A DNA stretch of 21,966 nucleotides. Origin: a virus. Below the pieces are notes generated by a model. The model did not search any database, was not told the DNA's origin, and saw only the letters and a list, made by a program, of their open reading frames with translations. Location of the stretch: IMG/VR virus record IMGVR_UViG_3300037635_002938, positions 1 through 21,966 of that record; one strand, given 5' to 3'. This document shows positions 7,613-13,858 of this stretch, piece by piece (within the stretch, counting starts at the first letter, position 1; each line of letters opens with the position of its first letter). Both the position numbers and the translations under genes were made by a program.

Positions 7613-7936
7613 TTACTTAAGTGGGTCGTCAAAGTGTGGGTCTTCACCATACTCTTCTTTGAAACGTGCTCTCTGGTCTTCCATACGGTCACGCTTCGCA
7701 TCAAAACCAACTTTAAGGTCTCCCTCACGGACTGCCCAAGTATCACCACTCTCATCTCCACGTAGTGGGTTGATACACTGGGAGTCACCTAGTTTATTAC
7801 AGACAAGACCGGCAAGGTCTGCTTCACTTCCTTTGTTGCCAGTATGCCACATATGTTGACCGTTGATCCAAGTGGCGCCACATTTGCCACACTCTTTGCG
7901 TTCCATTTTCAGGTCGCTAAATTCACGTTGTTCCAT
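7613..7936 (-). CDS. Small Zn-ribbon-like protein, unknown function
   Basis: A 107-residue soluble protein. The N-terminal third has CGKCG (Cys16, Cys19), a Trp-rich WINGQHMWHTG stretch with His28 and His31, and Cys46 and Cys54, which together could hold one zinc ion. The C-terminal half is charged and ends EEYGEDPHFDDPLK. Paired Cys of this sort occur in small nucleic-acid-binding and adaptor proteins, but no named family is recognised. It is separated from its neighbours by gaps with a hairpin on each side (7571-7602 and a weaker GGTAG/CTACC near 7949-7966), so it may be its own transcription unit. Confidence 0.75.
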   Translation of the reverse strand: MEQREFSDLKMERKECGKCGATWINGQHMWHTGNKGSEADLAGLVCNKLGDSQCINPLRGDESGDTWAVREGDLKVGFDAKRDRMEDQRARFKEEYGEDPHFDDPLK

Positions 7937-7993
7937 TTAAGTATTTAATAATGGTGTAGGTAGTATATAGTCTACCATAAAAAATGTATGTAT

Positions 7994-8137
7994 CTATTCG
8001 TACTCTTTAAATCTTAACTCAACACGATATGATTTCTCAAGGTGTTGAATTCTGCCACGAAGTGTAATAGTTTCAGCTCCATCATAATTATCTGGGATAG
8101 TCTCCCACTCTTCAGTTTCTAATTCCCAATAACTCAT
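7994..8137 (-). CDS. 47-residue protein coupled to peptide deformylase
   Basis: A short ORF that begins MSYWELETEEWETIPDN and ends VELRFKEYE. It is very acidic at the start with a basic middle (LRGRIQHLEKSYRVELR), and could be a small beta-rich fold. The ATG overlaps the deformylase stop as ATGA (8134-8137), the junction used throughout this window, which strongly supports translation. The function is unknown. Coupling suggests it is made in step with the deformylase, though a working link is not implied. Confidence 0.7.
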   Translation of the reverse strand: MSYWELETEEWETIPDNYDGAETITLRGRIQHLEKSYRVELRFKEYE

Positions 8138-8571
8138 AATCTTTCAGTCATTAAAATACCATCAAGATGATCATACTCATGAAGTAAAACACGCGCATCC
8201 ATTTTGTTGAGACACCAATATTTAAATTTACCATCACTTGTTTGAAATTTCACTCGCACTTGTTCAGGTCTATTGATCCTCATAATTTTTTTAGGAATAC
8301 TTAAACATCCCTCATCACTCCACTTTCTTTCATCAGAAGTCCAGCTAATTCTAGGATTTATCATCTCTTGAATTTTACCAGTACTTAAGCGGACTATGAT
8401 AAGACGGATGTTGTGACCTACTTGTGGTGCTGCTAATCCAATACCACCCCATTCAACCATCTTCACTTTCATTCTTTCTGAAAGGTCAATGATGTCTTTG
8501 GTTATATTCTCAATTGGGATTGATGGCTCAGTGAGGCAAGATTCACCTACAATTTTAAGATCCAAACCCAT
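8134..8571 (-). CDS. def: Peptide deformylase
   Basis: A 145-residue metalloenzyme that removes the formyl group from the first Met of new proteins. All three family motifs are present: GIGLAAPQVG at 43-52 (motif 1), EGCLS at 87-91 with the metal-binding Cys89 (motif 2), and HEYDH at 131-135 with the two metal-binding His and the catalytic Glu (motif 3). It is shorter than bacterial enzymes (about 165-190) because it ends ten residues after motif 3, as is usual for cyanophage deformylases, which are thought to favour turnover of host photosystem proteins such as D1. The start at 8571 overlaps the upstream small gene by 17 bases, and the stop overlaps the next gene by ATGA. Confidence 0.96.
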   Translation of the reverse strand: MGLDLKIVGESCLTEPSIPIENITKDIIDLSERMKVKMVEWGGIGLAAPQVGHNIRLIIVRLSTGKIQEMINPRISWTSDERKWSDEGCLSIPKKIMRINRPEQVRVKFQTSDGKFKYWCLNKMDARVLLHEYDHLDGILMTERL

Positions 8572-8716
8572 TCCTTTCTTCTCGTAAAAATTCTTGTTTT
8601 GATTCTGTTAGTGAACGAAGTTGTGTTTTCATAAAACGAATCTCTTCTTCACTGTAAAGCTGTGGCTTGGAAATTGCTTCTTTTAAATTTTTTAAGATTT
8701 GATCGTAACGTGACAT
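8555..8716 (-). CDS. 53-residue helical protein, unknown function
   Basis: A short ORF that begins MSRYDQILKNLKEAISK and ends FLREERNGFGS. It is charged and almost certainly helical (KNLKEAISKPQLYSEEEI, TQLRSLTESKQEFLREE). It fills the space between the 127-residue gene (stop at 8722) and deformylase, and its 3' end overlaps the deformylase start by 17 bases; the end of its coding sequence (GAAGAAAGGA) provides that gene's ribosome binding site. No domain is recognised and no clear ribosome binding site precedes its own ATG. Confidence 0.6.
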   Translation of the reverse strand: MSRYDQILKNLKEAISKPQLYSEEEIRFMKTQLRSLTESKQEFLREERNGFGS

Positions 8717-8721
8717 AATAA

Positions 8722-9105
8722 TTAATCGCTATTTTTATTCCAAGGTGATCTTAGTCTCATTTCCCCACCCAAAGGAGTTTCTCCTTCAGGTGTTTCTGTG
8801 AATACTGGAGGTTGAGGCTCATCTAATTCTACCATACTATTGTATTCTTCAATAGCCTTATCAATCTCCCTGTCAATTCTTCCTGACAAAAGTTCTGGAA
8901 CAGACAGGATTAAAGTATTGATAAGTTTAATTTTATACTTCTTTCCTATCTCATCAATAATAGCCCAAAGATCTTTCTTATCAGCTTTAGTATAATGAGA
9001 TAATAAATTAACTGCCAGACTTAAAAAGATGGCAGTTACGTATAGATTAAATGTTTTTACTGGTCGGATACCAAAGTAAAATTCAACCGCATACTCAGTT
9101 TTCAT
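8722..9105 (-). CDS. Membrane-anchored protein, unknown function
   Basis: A 127-residue protein with one likely membrane segment near residues 18-38 (TFNLYVTAIFLSLAVNLL), then a charged helical region (KADKKDLWAIIDEIGKKYKIK). A second moderately hydrophobic stretch (LINTLILSVPELL) is followed by an acidic, Pro-rich tail (DEPQPPVFTETPEGETP). A late-type CATAAATA site lies 20 bases upstream, and the preceding gene is a secreted lysozyme-type protein. That setting makes a lysis or envelope role possible, but its single TM segment and length do not match a holin family I know. Confidence 0.7.
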   Translation of the reverse strand: MKTEYAVEFYFGIRPVKTFNLYVTAIFLSLAVNLLSHYTKADKKDLWAIIDEIGKKYKIKLINTLILSVPELLSGRIDREIDKAIEEYNSMVELDEPQPPVFTETPEGETPLGGEMRLRSPWNKNSD

Positions 9106-9125
9106 AAAAAAATATAATTTTTTAT

Positions 9126-9133
9126 TATTTATG
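9126..9133 (-). promoter_or_regulatory. Late-promoter-like CATAAATA with the upstream stop codon inside
   Basis: The minus strand reads CATAAATA, one base from the T4 late consensus TATAAATA and within the NATAAATA form described for marine T4-like phages. It lies 20 bases before the 9105 start. The lysozyme gene's TAA (9129-9131) is part of the motif. Confidence 0.55.
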
Positions 9134-9743
9134 AGATCGGTACCTCAATGCTAGTAAGTCTAGCAGCATATTGTATAGCGTAATTAGTACGGTTACCGTG
9201 TACGCCCCAGCCAAGCCAATAATATGCCTTTCCCATATAGAAGCTAATACTTTGACCCCCGGTTTTAAAGGAGGGCTCGACCCCTCTCCACTGTCTTTCA
9301 GTAAAGAGGAATGAAACTTGGGCGTCAGTTGTTGATGGGTCAAGCCCAATTCGGGCAGCGTGTCTCCCAAGACCATGGTATCTATCTGAGGTGGTCCATT
9401 GAATGAGTCCATAGCCACCACTACGACAGCCGTGGTAAGACACCCTAGCACCACCTTCGCAAATGTTCGCATTAAATTTCGACTCTTGTTTAATGTTACC
9501 CATAACTGTAGCTATGGCATTTCGATCTTCAATTCCACGTTCTTGTAATGCACTAAGAACTTTCTTTTCTGTGAAAGAAGCTGTGGGTAATGCCCACTTT
9601 GTTTCCATCTTAACGACAGGCTTTTCTGGAACAGGTGACTTTTCTTCATCAATTTTTACAGTAGTATCAATTGGTACTGCCTGAGACAATTGAGAAGTTA
9701 GCAAAGTCATTGCTGTTACAGCAAAGGATGTAATAAGTTTCAA
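9129..9743 (-). CDS. Secreted tail-lysozyme-type muralytic protein
   Basis: A 204-residue protein with an N-terminal signal peptide: MKLITS, a hydrophobic core, and a probable cleavage site after SQA at residue 22. A Pro/Lys/Glu-rich linker runs to about residue 55. From about residue 60 it has the 'phage tail lysozyme' domain: an NAIATVMGNIKQESKFN segment with the probable catalytic Glu87, then CEGGARVSYHGCRSGGYGLIQW with the GYGLIQW core at 110-116, and an AQVSFLFTERQW segment. This family cleaves peptidoglycan. A signal peptide is unusual for a tail-bound lysozyme and fits a secreted endolysin or an enzyme for the host periplasm. A strong promoter lies at 9823-9852. Confidence 0.85.
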   Translation of the reverse strand: MKLITSFAVTAMTLLTSQLSQAVPIDTTVKIDEEKSPVPEKPVVKMETKWALPTASFTEKKVLSALQERGIEDRNAIATVMGNIKQESKFNANICEGGARVSYHGCRSGGYGLIQWTTSDRYHGLGRHAARIGLDPSTTDAQVSFLFTERQWRGVEPSFKTGGQSISFYMGKAYYWLGWGVHGNRTNYAIQYAARLTSIEVPIS

Positions 9744-9944
9744 ATTAATTAATAGAATTCAACATAGGTTTGAGGCTGTATTGCCTCTACCTCACACGCG
9801 CTCAAAAATTAAGAGCACATAAATAGTAGCACAGACAAAGACTAAAAGTCAATACTGTACCACTCACATAACTGTCTACTATGTTAGTTTCCTATAAGGA
9901 TATAAAAAACTTAGACGATTGTATAAGGTATTTAGAAACCAAGA
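9744..9944 (-). other. Gene-free 200-base stretch before the secreted lysozyme
   Basis: No ORF of more than a few codons is seen on the minus strand, and nothing convincing on the plus strand. It contains the sigma70-type promoter at 9823-9852, leaving a 5' leader of about 70 bases, and a TCTAAATA (9929-9936) one base from the late consensus that sits directly after the cpeT stop. Dual early and late expression of the lysozyme is possible but unproven. Confidence 0.5.
9823..9852 (-). promoter_or_regulatory. Sigma70-type promoter of the secreted lysozyme gene
   Basis: The minus strand has TTGACT (9847-9852), an 18-base spacer ending in TGC, and TACTAT (9823-9828). Each hexamer differs from consensus at one base, and TGn supplies an extended -10. 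It is the only likely promoter between cpeT and the 9743 start. Confidence 0.65.
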
Positions 9945-10364
9945 TTAAGTCCTATCAAACTCATAAAAGTTGTCCCCTTCAAGACCCCAAATTTGTTTAC
10001 CAGATTTTAGATCAAAGCCTTGATCTTTGACGTGATAGTATTGTTCTCCTAGGTATGCTTCGTTAATGTAACGGACACCTCGATTAACAAAATTTGATTT
10101 AGTTACAAAACATCCATTCTGAACATAAAACAAAATATCGTGTATTGGATTCTTCAATACAACACTACCATCATTATCATGAAGGGTGGCTTCAAAGTAC
10201 CTATAGGGATTCCTCTGTCTTCTATAACGATAAGAACATAGATATCTATCAACATCAAATTCATGTATGACATGAACTAATGCTTGACCTCGGGGATCAT
10301 TGTATGCTTGGCGCTCATTGTTCCAGAATCCCTGGAACCTCTCTTTAAACAGTGGTAATAACAT
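9945..10364 (-). CDS. cpeT: CpeT/CpcT-family phycobilin lyase-like protein
   Basis: A 139-residue protein of the CpeT/CpcT (T-type) family, whose cyanobacterial members attach bilins to a phycobiliprotein beta-subunit Cys or act as bilin chaperones. Family landmarks are GFWNNERQAYNDP near 12-24, YRRQRNPYRYF near 47-57 and the C-terminal YLGEQYYHVKDQGFDLKSGKQIWG near 104-127. It is shorter than host CpeT (about 200), as cyanophage versions usually are. A TTG at 10394 would extend it, but ATG 10364 lies 1 base after the endolysin stop and is preferred. The gene marks the phage as infecting phycobilisome- or phycoerythrin-containing cyanobacteria. Phage CpeT probably binds bilins but may not complete the lyase reaction. 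Confidence 0.9.
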   Translation of the reverse strand: MLLPLFKERFQGFWNNERQAYNDPRGQALVHVIHEFDVDRYLCSYRYRRQRNPYRYFEATLHDNDGSVVLKNPIHDILFYVQNGCFVTKSNFVNRGVRYINEAYLGEQYYHVKDQGFDLKSGKQIWGLEGDNFYEFDRT

Positions 10365-10365
10365 T

Positions 10366-11562
10366 TTAAGAATTCCAAAGATCACCTTCGGCAATACGGC
10401 GTCGAGACAAACCTGCCTCTACGCTAGTGCCTGGGTTACGGTATAAGTATAATGCATCTGGGACTTTTGACCACTCTTTCTCCTTCAAAACACGACTGAT
10501 TGTGTTGAAATTGGGACTTCCGTAGAATCTAGCACCTAAGTTATAAGCAAAACTAACCAATGCTCCGTGCTGATTGTCGTTCATCTCATCCCAGAATGGG
10601 ATTGTTTTTTCTAATACATCAAGATAGTTATACTTAACCTGCTGATCCAAGAGTAAGTCAGCCTTTTCCCTAGAGATTTTATCTCCAAGCTCAAATCGGG
10701 AGCCATCAATATCTTTAGTAGAACCCCAGCCAATAGTAATTGGGAGGTTTCCTGATAGTGGATCTGGGTATGCTTCTAGATGTAGTCCTTCAAATTCTTT
10801 AATGAGTTCCATACCAGCAGCAGGAAGCTTACCAGAGGAGCTAGGAGAGGTTTCAACTTTCGCATAGAACACACGTCCCCAACCAGTGCTAGGACCATCA
10901 ACAGTCCACCTAGCCTCTAGTACGTGCCTCTCATAGATGGCAGAGCGTCCGTTGTATACAGAACTAGTGTAGCCATCGTAAAGGTCTCCATATGGGTCGT
11001 GAACGATATACTGACCCTTTGCGTTCTTTCCTATGAGAACGATCATATGACCGCCTGTGGGTGCTGATAGGGTGCCTCTATGAAGAATGCCTAGCACAAC
11101 AGGTCTTTTTTCTTCTAACTCCTTATCTAGATCATCAAAGGATAGATTGTATTTAAATTCAGAATCAACACCATAGTCTTTTAATACTTTGGTTTGTACT
11201 GAGTGATCTGTTGTATCTCCAACAGCAAATACCTTACGGATATAATCATCATCACCTTTGGGACCCCGCAGAGTGCCTGGGCGAAAATACTCCAAAGTCA
11301 TAGCACAGGAAGATGAGTTACACGTTCTATCTGGTTCAGTGTAGTTATCTGTCTGTGGATAGAAAGGAACTGGAAGAAGTAACTCCGCAGGTTCTGGGTT
11401 TGGTTCTGGTTTATTGCGATATGTCTCTACCCATTCAGACTCATCTTCTAATAATTCTGGCGCTGCCTTTATTAATGCGGCTTCAAGTTCAGCGACAGCT
11501 TCCCTATGGTGAGAGAGTTTATCATCATAAAACTTGAAAAAGTTGCTAAGTTCTATTCTCAT
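10366..11562 (-). CDS. Two-domain lytic enzyme: C39-like peptidase plus GH24 lysozyme
   Basis: A 398-residue protein. Residues 1-60 are a helical, acidic then Pro-rich lead. Residues 62-235 resemble the C39-like papain-fold peptidases: LLPVPFYPQTDNY, TCNSSSCAM with candidate nucleophile Cys81 or Cys86, GGHMIVLIG with His172, and IVHDPYGD with Asp189. After a Ser-rich linker (238-245), residues 250-398 form a T4-type lysozyme domain (GH24): LIKEFEG with catalytic Glu258, AYPDPLSG with Asp267, TIGWGST with Thr276, QHGALVSFAYNLG, and a C-terminal GLSRRRIAEGDLW. The pair would cut both the peptide and glycan parts of murein. No signal peptide or TM segment is seen, so it would need a holin or sit in the virion. 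A late promoter (11581) precedes it and cpeT follows. Confidence 0.88.
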   Translation of the reverse strand: MRIELSNFFKFYDDKLSHHREAVAELEAALIKAAPELLEDESEWVETYRNKPEPNPEPAELLLPVPFYPQTDNYTEPDRTCNSSSCAMTLEYFRPGTLRGPKGDDDYIRKVFAVGDTTDHSVQTKVLKDYGVDSEFKYNLSFDDLDKELEEKRPVVLGILHRGTLSAPTGGHMIVLIGKNAKGQYIVHDPYGDLYDGYTSSVYNGRSAIYERHVLEARWTVDGPSTGWGRVFYAKVETSPSSSGKLPAAGMELIKEFEGLHLEAYPDPLSGNLPITIGWGSTKDIDGSRFELGDKISREKADLLLDQQVKYNYLDVLEKTIPFWDEMNDNQHGALVSFAYNLGARFYGSPNFNTISRVLKEKEWSKVPDALYLYRNPGTSVEAGLSRRRIAEGDLWNS

Positions 11563-11580
11563 AATATATCCGAGACGGTT

Positions 11581-11588
11581 TATTTATA
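11581..11588 (-). promoter_or_regulatory. T4-type late promoter TATAAATA before the lytic enzyme
   Basis: A perfect TATAAATA on the minus strand lies 19 bases before the 11562 ATG. The TAA stop of the upstream oxygenase (11584-11586) is part of the motif, so this gene end and promoter are the same bases. Confidence 0.75.
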
Positions 11589-12651
11589 CTGCCCACGTGA
11601 CGATAGCATATCTAATACCACTTGTTATCTCCTCAATTTTATGAGGGAACATAAAATTAGCTGGAAATATACAAATATCACCCATATTCAAATGAGTAAT
11701 GTACTTATCATAACAGTGACGTAAGGCTCCACCTTCATAGTCTTCATTCAATTGAATGATAATAGTAACTTCTCTATTATACTCTGAGAACTGATCGGTA
11801 TGGTAGTCATATTTTCCTCCAGGAGTATACCTTAGACAATTATATCCTGCATCCATAGAGACCTTAAAATCATCAAACTCTCTACAAAAATCACGCAGCG
11901 CTTTCCTAACATACATATTGATTGTCGAGTCAATAGAATCATCGGGAGTTAAATTTAAATCATCACATAATCTACCTATATCTGTACAAGTTTTACCAGA
12001 AGAAACTTCAGCCCTTTTCCATCTGCTTGAGTATTCATCACTAGTTATAACATCCACAATTTCTCCACAAACTTTACGTGGAACCATACTCCTATAAACT
12101 TTAATATAGTCACTCAAATTACCAGTTTTGTTTTGAAATTGACTTTCACATTCTCCACCTAGGAAAACATAATGGTGAAATGTTTGAAAATACTCTTCTC
12201 CACAGTACTCATCTCTCCAATGAACAGCATTGGGTCCGTCATATATAACTGCGTCACCTGGCTCTAGGTCAATTGATACATCTTTCCCATCTTTATTTTC
12301 AATATAAAATTTAGATTCAGCATCTCCATCTAGGTGGATGCTTAAAGATACCTCACAGGCATCTCTATCAGTATGCTTCTTTAGATCAGACTTATTCCCA
12401 TAAATTCTACTGTAAGTATATGTTGGTAATAATTTTGGACCACCAATATATTCATTTAAGAACGCAACTTTTTCAGAAGCAATAGCAGACATCTCACTAA
12501 GATTATAGAATGCTCGTCTATTGGGTTCTTCTTCATCAATCACCTCCTTACTATTCCTCATAGAATCAGCTAGCTGAAGTGCTGTTTCACGTGACAAATA
12601 TCCTCTAACAACTTTATAAGTGTCACCGATAACTTCTTGTAATTTTGACAT
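11584..12651 (-). CDS. Tandem 2-oxoglutarate/Fe(II) oxygenase-type protein
   Basis: A 355-residue protein with two prolyl-hydroxylase-like cupin units. In the first, KKHTDRD gives His93 and Asp95, DLEPGDAVIYDG (128-139) is the usual turn, and NAVHWRD gives His144. No Arg or Lys sits about ten residues later, where 2-oxoglutarate is normally held, so this unit may be degenerate or bind differently. The second is complete: YDYHTDQ with His284 and Asp286, YEGGAL at 305-310, NMGDICIFP, FPHKIEE with His337, and the co-substrate Arg347. Members hydroxylate or oxidise protein, lipid or small-molecule substrates; cyanophages carry many with unknown targets. The start overlaps the GIY-YIG gene stop by one base (TAATG), and the stop forms the late promoter of the next gene. 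Confidence 0.85.
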   Translation of the reverse strand: MSKLQEVIGDTYKVVRGYLSRETALQLADSMRNSKEVIDEEEPNRRAFYNLSEMSAIASEKVAFLNEYIGGPKLLPTYTYSRIYGNKSDLKKHTDRDACEVSLSIHLDGDAESKFYIENKDGKDVSIDLEPGDAVIYDGPNAVHWRDEYCGEEYFQTFHHYVFLGGECESQFQNKTGNLSDYIKVYRSMVPRKVCGEIVDVITSDEYSSRWKRAEVSSGKTCTDIGRLCDDLNLTPDDSIDSTINMYVRKALRDFCREFDDFKVSMDAGYNCLRYTPGGKYDYHTDQFSEYNREVTIIIQLNEDYEGGALRHCYDKYITHLNMGDICIFPANFMFPHKIEEITSGIRYAIVTWAV

Positions 12652-13079
12652 TAATCTTCCCAGTAGTGCTTTTTAAAATAGCGTCCAAGTATATTATCAT
12701 TATAGTACATTGGGCTTCCATTGTCCATCTTTTCTCTTAAGACATTGTACTTGAAGAGTGCTTCCGTCTCCGCATAGTTTGTCTTACCAACGGTCTTATG
12801 TAAAGACAATATTTTTCTACTAAAGTTTTCTTTACCAAACTCTTTAGCATCAGACTTTAACTGTTCGTTAGAACCATAATATTTCTTCCAATCACTTTCA
12901 GAAGTTACTCTACGCTTACCACCTTTAGGCTTTCGCTTCTGAACGAAGTACTTTCTACCCACATACTTTCTACCAGTGAGCTTATTCTCAATAAGGTATA
13001 AGAACCCATAATAATCTTTAATCTTTTTAGAAGTAAAAGGTTTCCCTCTATACATCCATGGGTTCTCATAATCTACCAT
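12651..13079 (-). CDS. SegE-like GIY-YIG endonuclease-family protein
   Basis: A 142-residue basic protein. GFLYLIENKLTGRKYVGRKYF (start residue 25) is a GIY-YIG core with G-F-L in place of G-I-Y and Y-V-G in place of Y-I-G, and the following Arg42 is in the right place for catalysis. SESDWKKYYGS at 60-70 and GKENFSRKILSL follow, and NYAETEAL (about 101-108) carries a candidate catalytic Glu. This order matches the SegE-type GIY-YIG proteins of T4-like phages. The T4 Seg proteins are free-standing homing endonucleases, but cyanophage relatives are often stable residents of unproven activity. A hairpin (13081-13098) lies directly before the ATG. Confidence 0.75.
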   Translation of the reverse strand: MVDYENPWMYRGKPFTSKKIKDYYGFLYLIENKLTGRKYVGRKYFVQKRKPKGGKRRVTSESDWKKYYGSNEQLKSDAKEFGKENFSRKILSLHKTVGKTNYAETEALFKYNVLREKMDNGSPMYYNDNILGRYFKKHYWED

Positions 13080-13080
13080 T

Positions 13081-13098
13081 GAAGTGGTTTACCGCTTC
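13081..13098 (-). promoter_or_regulatory. Hairpin directly before the GIY-YIG start codon
   Basis: GAAG-x-GG and CC-x-CTTC flank a 4-base loop (one mismatched pair), so on the minus-strand mRNA a stem of about 6 bp ends one base before the ATG. It covers where a ribosome binding site would be, and no good one is visible. Hairpins of this kind dampen translation of T4 homing-type genes; that role here is inference. Confidence 0.4.
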
Positions 13099-13108
13099 TT
13101 TATATATC

Positions 13109-13243
13109 CTATTCTAAAATCTCTTCCCAGTGATTGGGTTGATGACCACACGTGGCTAATTGTACCTGATAATATACCCGAACTTCTTCCCAAGTCTTTA
13201 ATACTACACTCTTTAATGGTGAATGCCAAATTCTATAAGCCAT
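13109..13243 (-). CDS. 44-residue protein, unknown function
   Basis: A short ORF that begins MAYRIWHSPLKSVVLKTWEE and ends NHWEEILE. It is Trp-, His- and charge-rich with no membrane segment, and its composition looks like protein rather than chance. An in-frame ATG at 13264 would add seven residues (MIIALNN). Neither has a clear ribosome binding site, so the start is uncertain. A weak late-like ACTAAATA (13266-13273, two mismatches) lies just upstream. No family is recognised. Confidence 0.5.
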   Translation of the reverse strand: MAYRIWHSPLKSVVLKTWEEVRVYYQVQLATCGHQPNHWEEILE

Positions 13244-13315
13244 ATTATTGAGAGCTATTATCATTTATTTAGTACTTAGAGTGACTTATCACCCTTGACA
13301 AGGCTGATTCTACAC

Positions 13316-13348
13316 AAAAAAAGACCCCCTGTCAAGTAGGAGGTCTTT
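13316..13348 (-). terminator. Intrinsic terminator after the 147-residue gene
   Basis: The minus strand has AAAGACCTCC and GGGGGTCTTT, a 10-bp stem with one G-U pair and a 9-base loop, followed by a T run. It begins 3 bases after the stop codon at 13352. Confidence 0.9.
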
Positions 13349-13351
13349 ATA

Positions 13352-13795
13352 TCACTCAGTAGCTTCTGTGTCAGATAGCAAGTAATCAGCAATAGTATCT
13401 AGATCAGCAGCAGCGATAGACATTTTAGCCTGAACCCACGCTGGTAGCTGTAGCATCTTGTCCCCATCAATGTATGTCTTGATGCGTAAGCAAGCATTCT
13501 CTGCGGTGGCTATCTGGCGCAGTACCATATATCCTTCTGGATCAGCCTCTAATCCCTGCGCGATGGCTTTAGCCGCCTCTGAGAGCGGCTGAGTGCCCTC
13601 TAAGGCATCTAGAATACCAGAAGCGGACTCTACGGTCATTCCTCTGAGGATTAGATCAATCTCACCGATTGTAGATGCGTGACCTAAACCAAGTAAGTGC
13701 TCTGCGATATCAACATAAATGTCCGCAGATTCTTCATTTTGCTCAGCAATAACTGAACCTTGTAGTGCCAATTCAATAAGTTCTTCCCTAGACAT
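13352..13795 (-). CDS. Helical acidic protein, unknown function
   Basis: A 147-residue protein starting MSREELIELALQGSVIAEQ, strongly helical and acidic, with AENACLRIKTYIDGDKMLQLPAWVQAK in the second half. No motif is recognised. The frame is open further upstream to 13876, but that extension would run through the terminator at 13833-13858, so ATG 13795 is the sensible start. It forms a single-gene unit: a late-type TCTAAATA (13821-13828) upstream and a strong terminator immediately downstream. Late expression would fit a virion or assembly role, but there is no direct evidence. Confidence 0.75.
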   Translation of the reverse strand: MSREELIELALQGSVIAEQNEESADIYVDIAEHLLGLGHASTIGEIDLILRGMTVESASGILDALEGTQPLSEAAKAIAQGLEADPEGYMVLRQIATAENACLRIKTYIDGDKMLQLPAWVQAKMSIAAADLDTIADYLLSDTEATE

Positions 13796-13820
13796 TATTT
13801 TAAGTAATACTTCATAAAAG

Positions 13821-13828
13821 TATTTAGA
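13821..13828 (-). promoter_or_regulatory. Late-promoter-like TCTAAATA
   Basis: TCTAAATA on the minus strand differs from TATAAATA at one base. It lies 26 bases before ATG 13795 and directly after a terminator, so the gene needs a promoter here and this is the best candidate. Confidence 0.45.
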
Positions 13829-13832
13829 CAAT

Positions 13833-13858
13833 AAAAAAGCTCCCCTATTAAGGGAGCT
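13833..13858 (-). terminator. Intrinsic terminator overlapping the oxygenase stop codon
   Basis: On the minus strand AGCTCCC and GGGAGCT form a 7-bp stem followed by six T. The oxygenase gene's TAA (13848-13850) lies in the loop, so the last codons form half of the stem. Confidence 0.88.

Noticed and set aside
9929-9936. TCTAAATA as a second promoter of the secreted lysozyme
   Set aside because: It would give a leader of nearly 190 bases and a better promoter lies closer; kept only as a note.
13266-13273. ACTAAATA as a late promoter for the 44-residue ORF
   Set aside because: Two mismatches to the late consensus, and A/T-rich matches of this quality are expected by chance.
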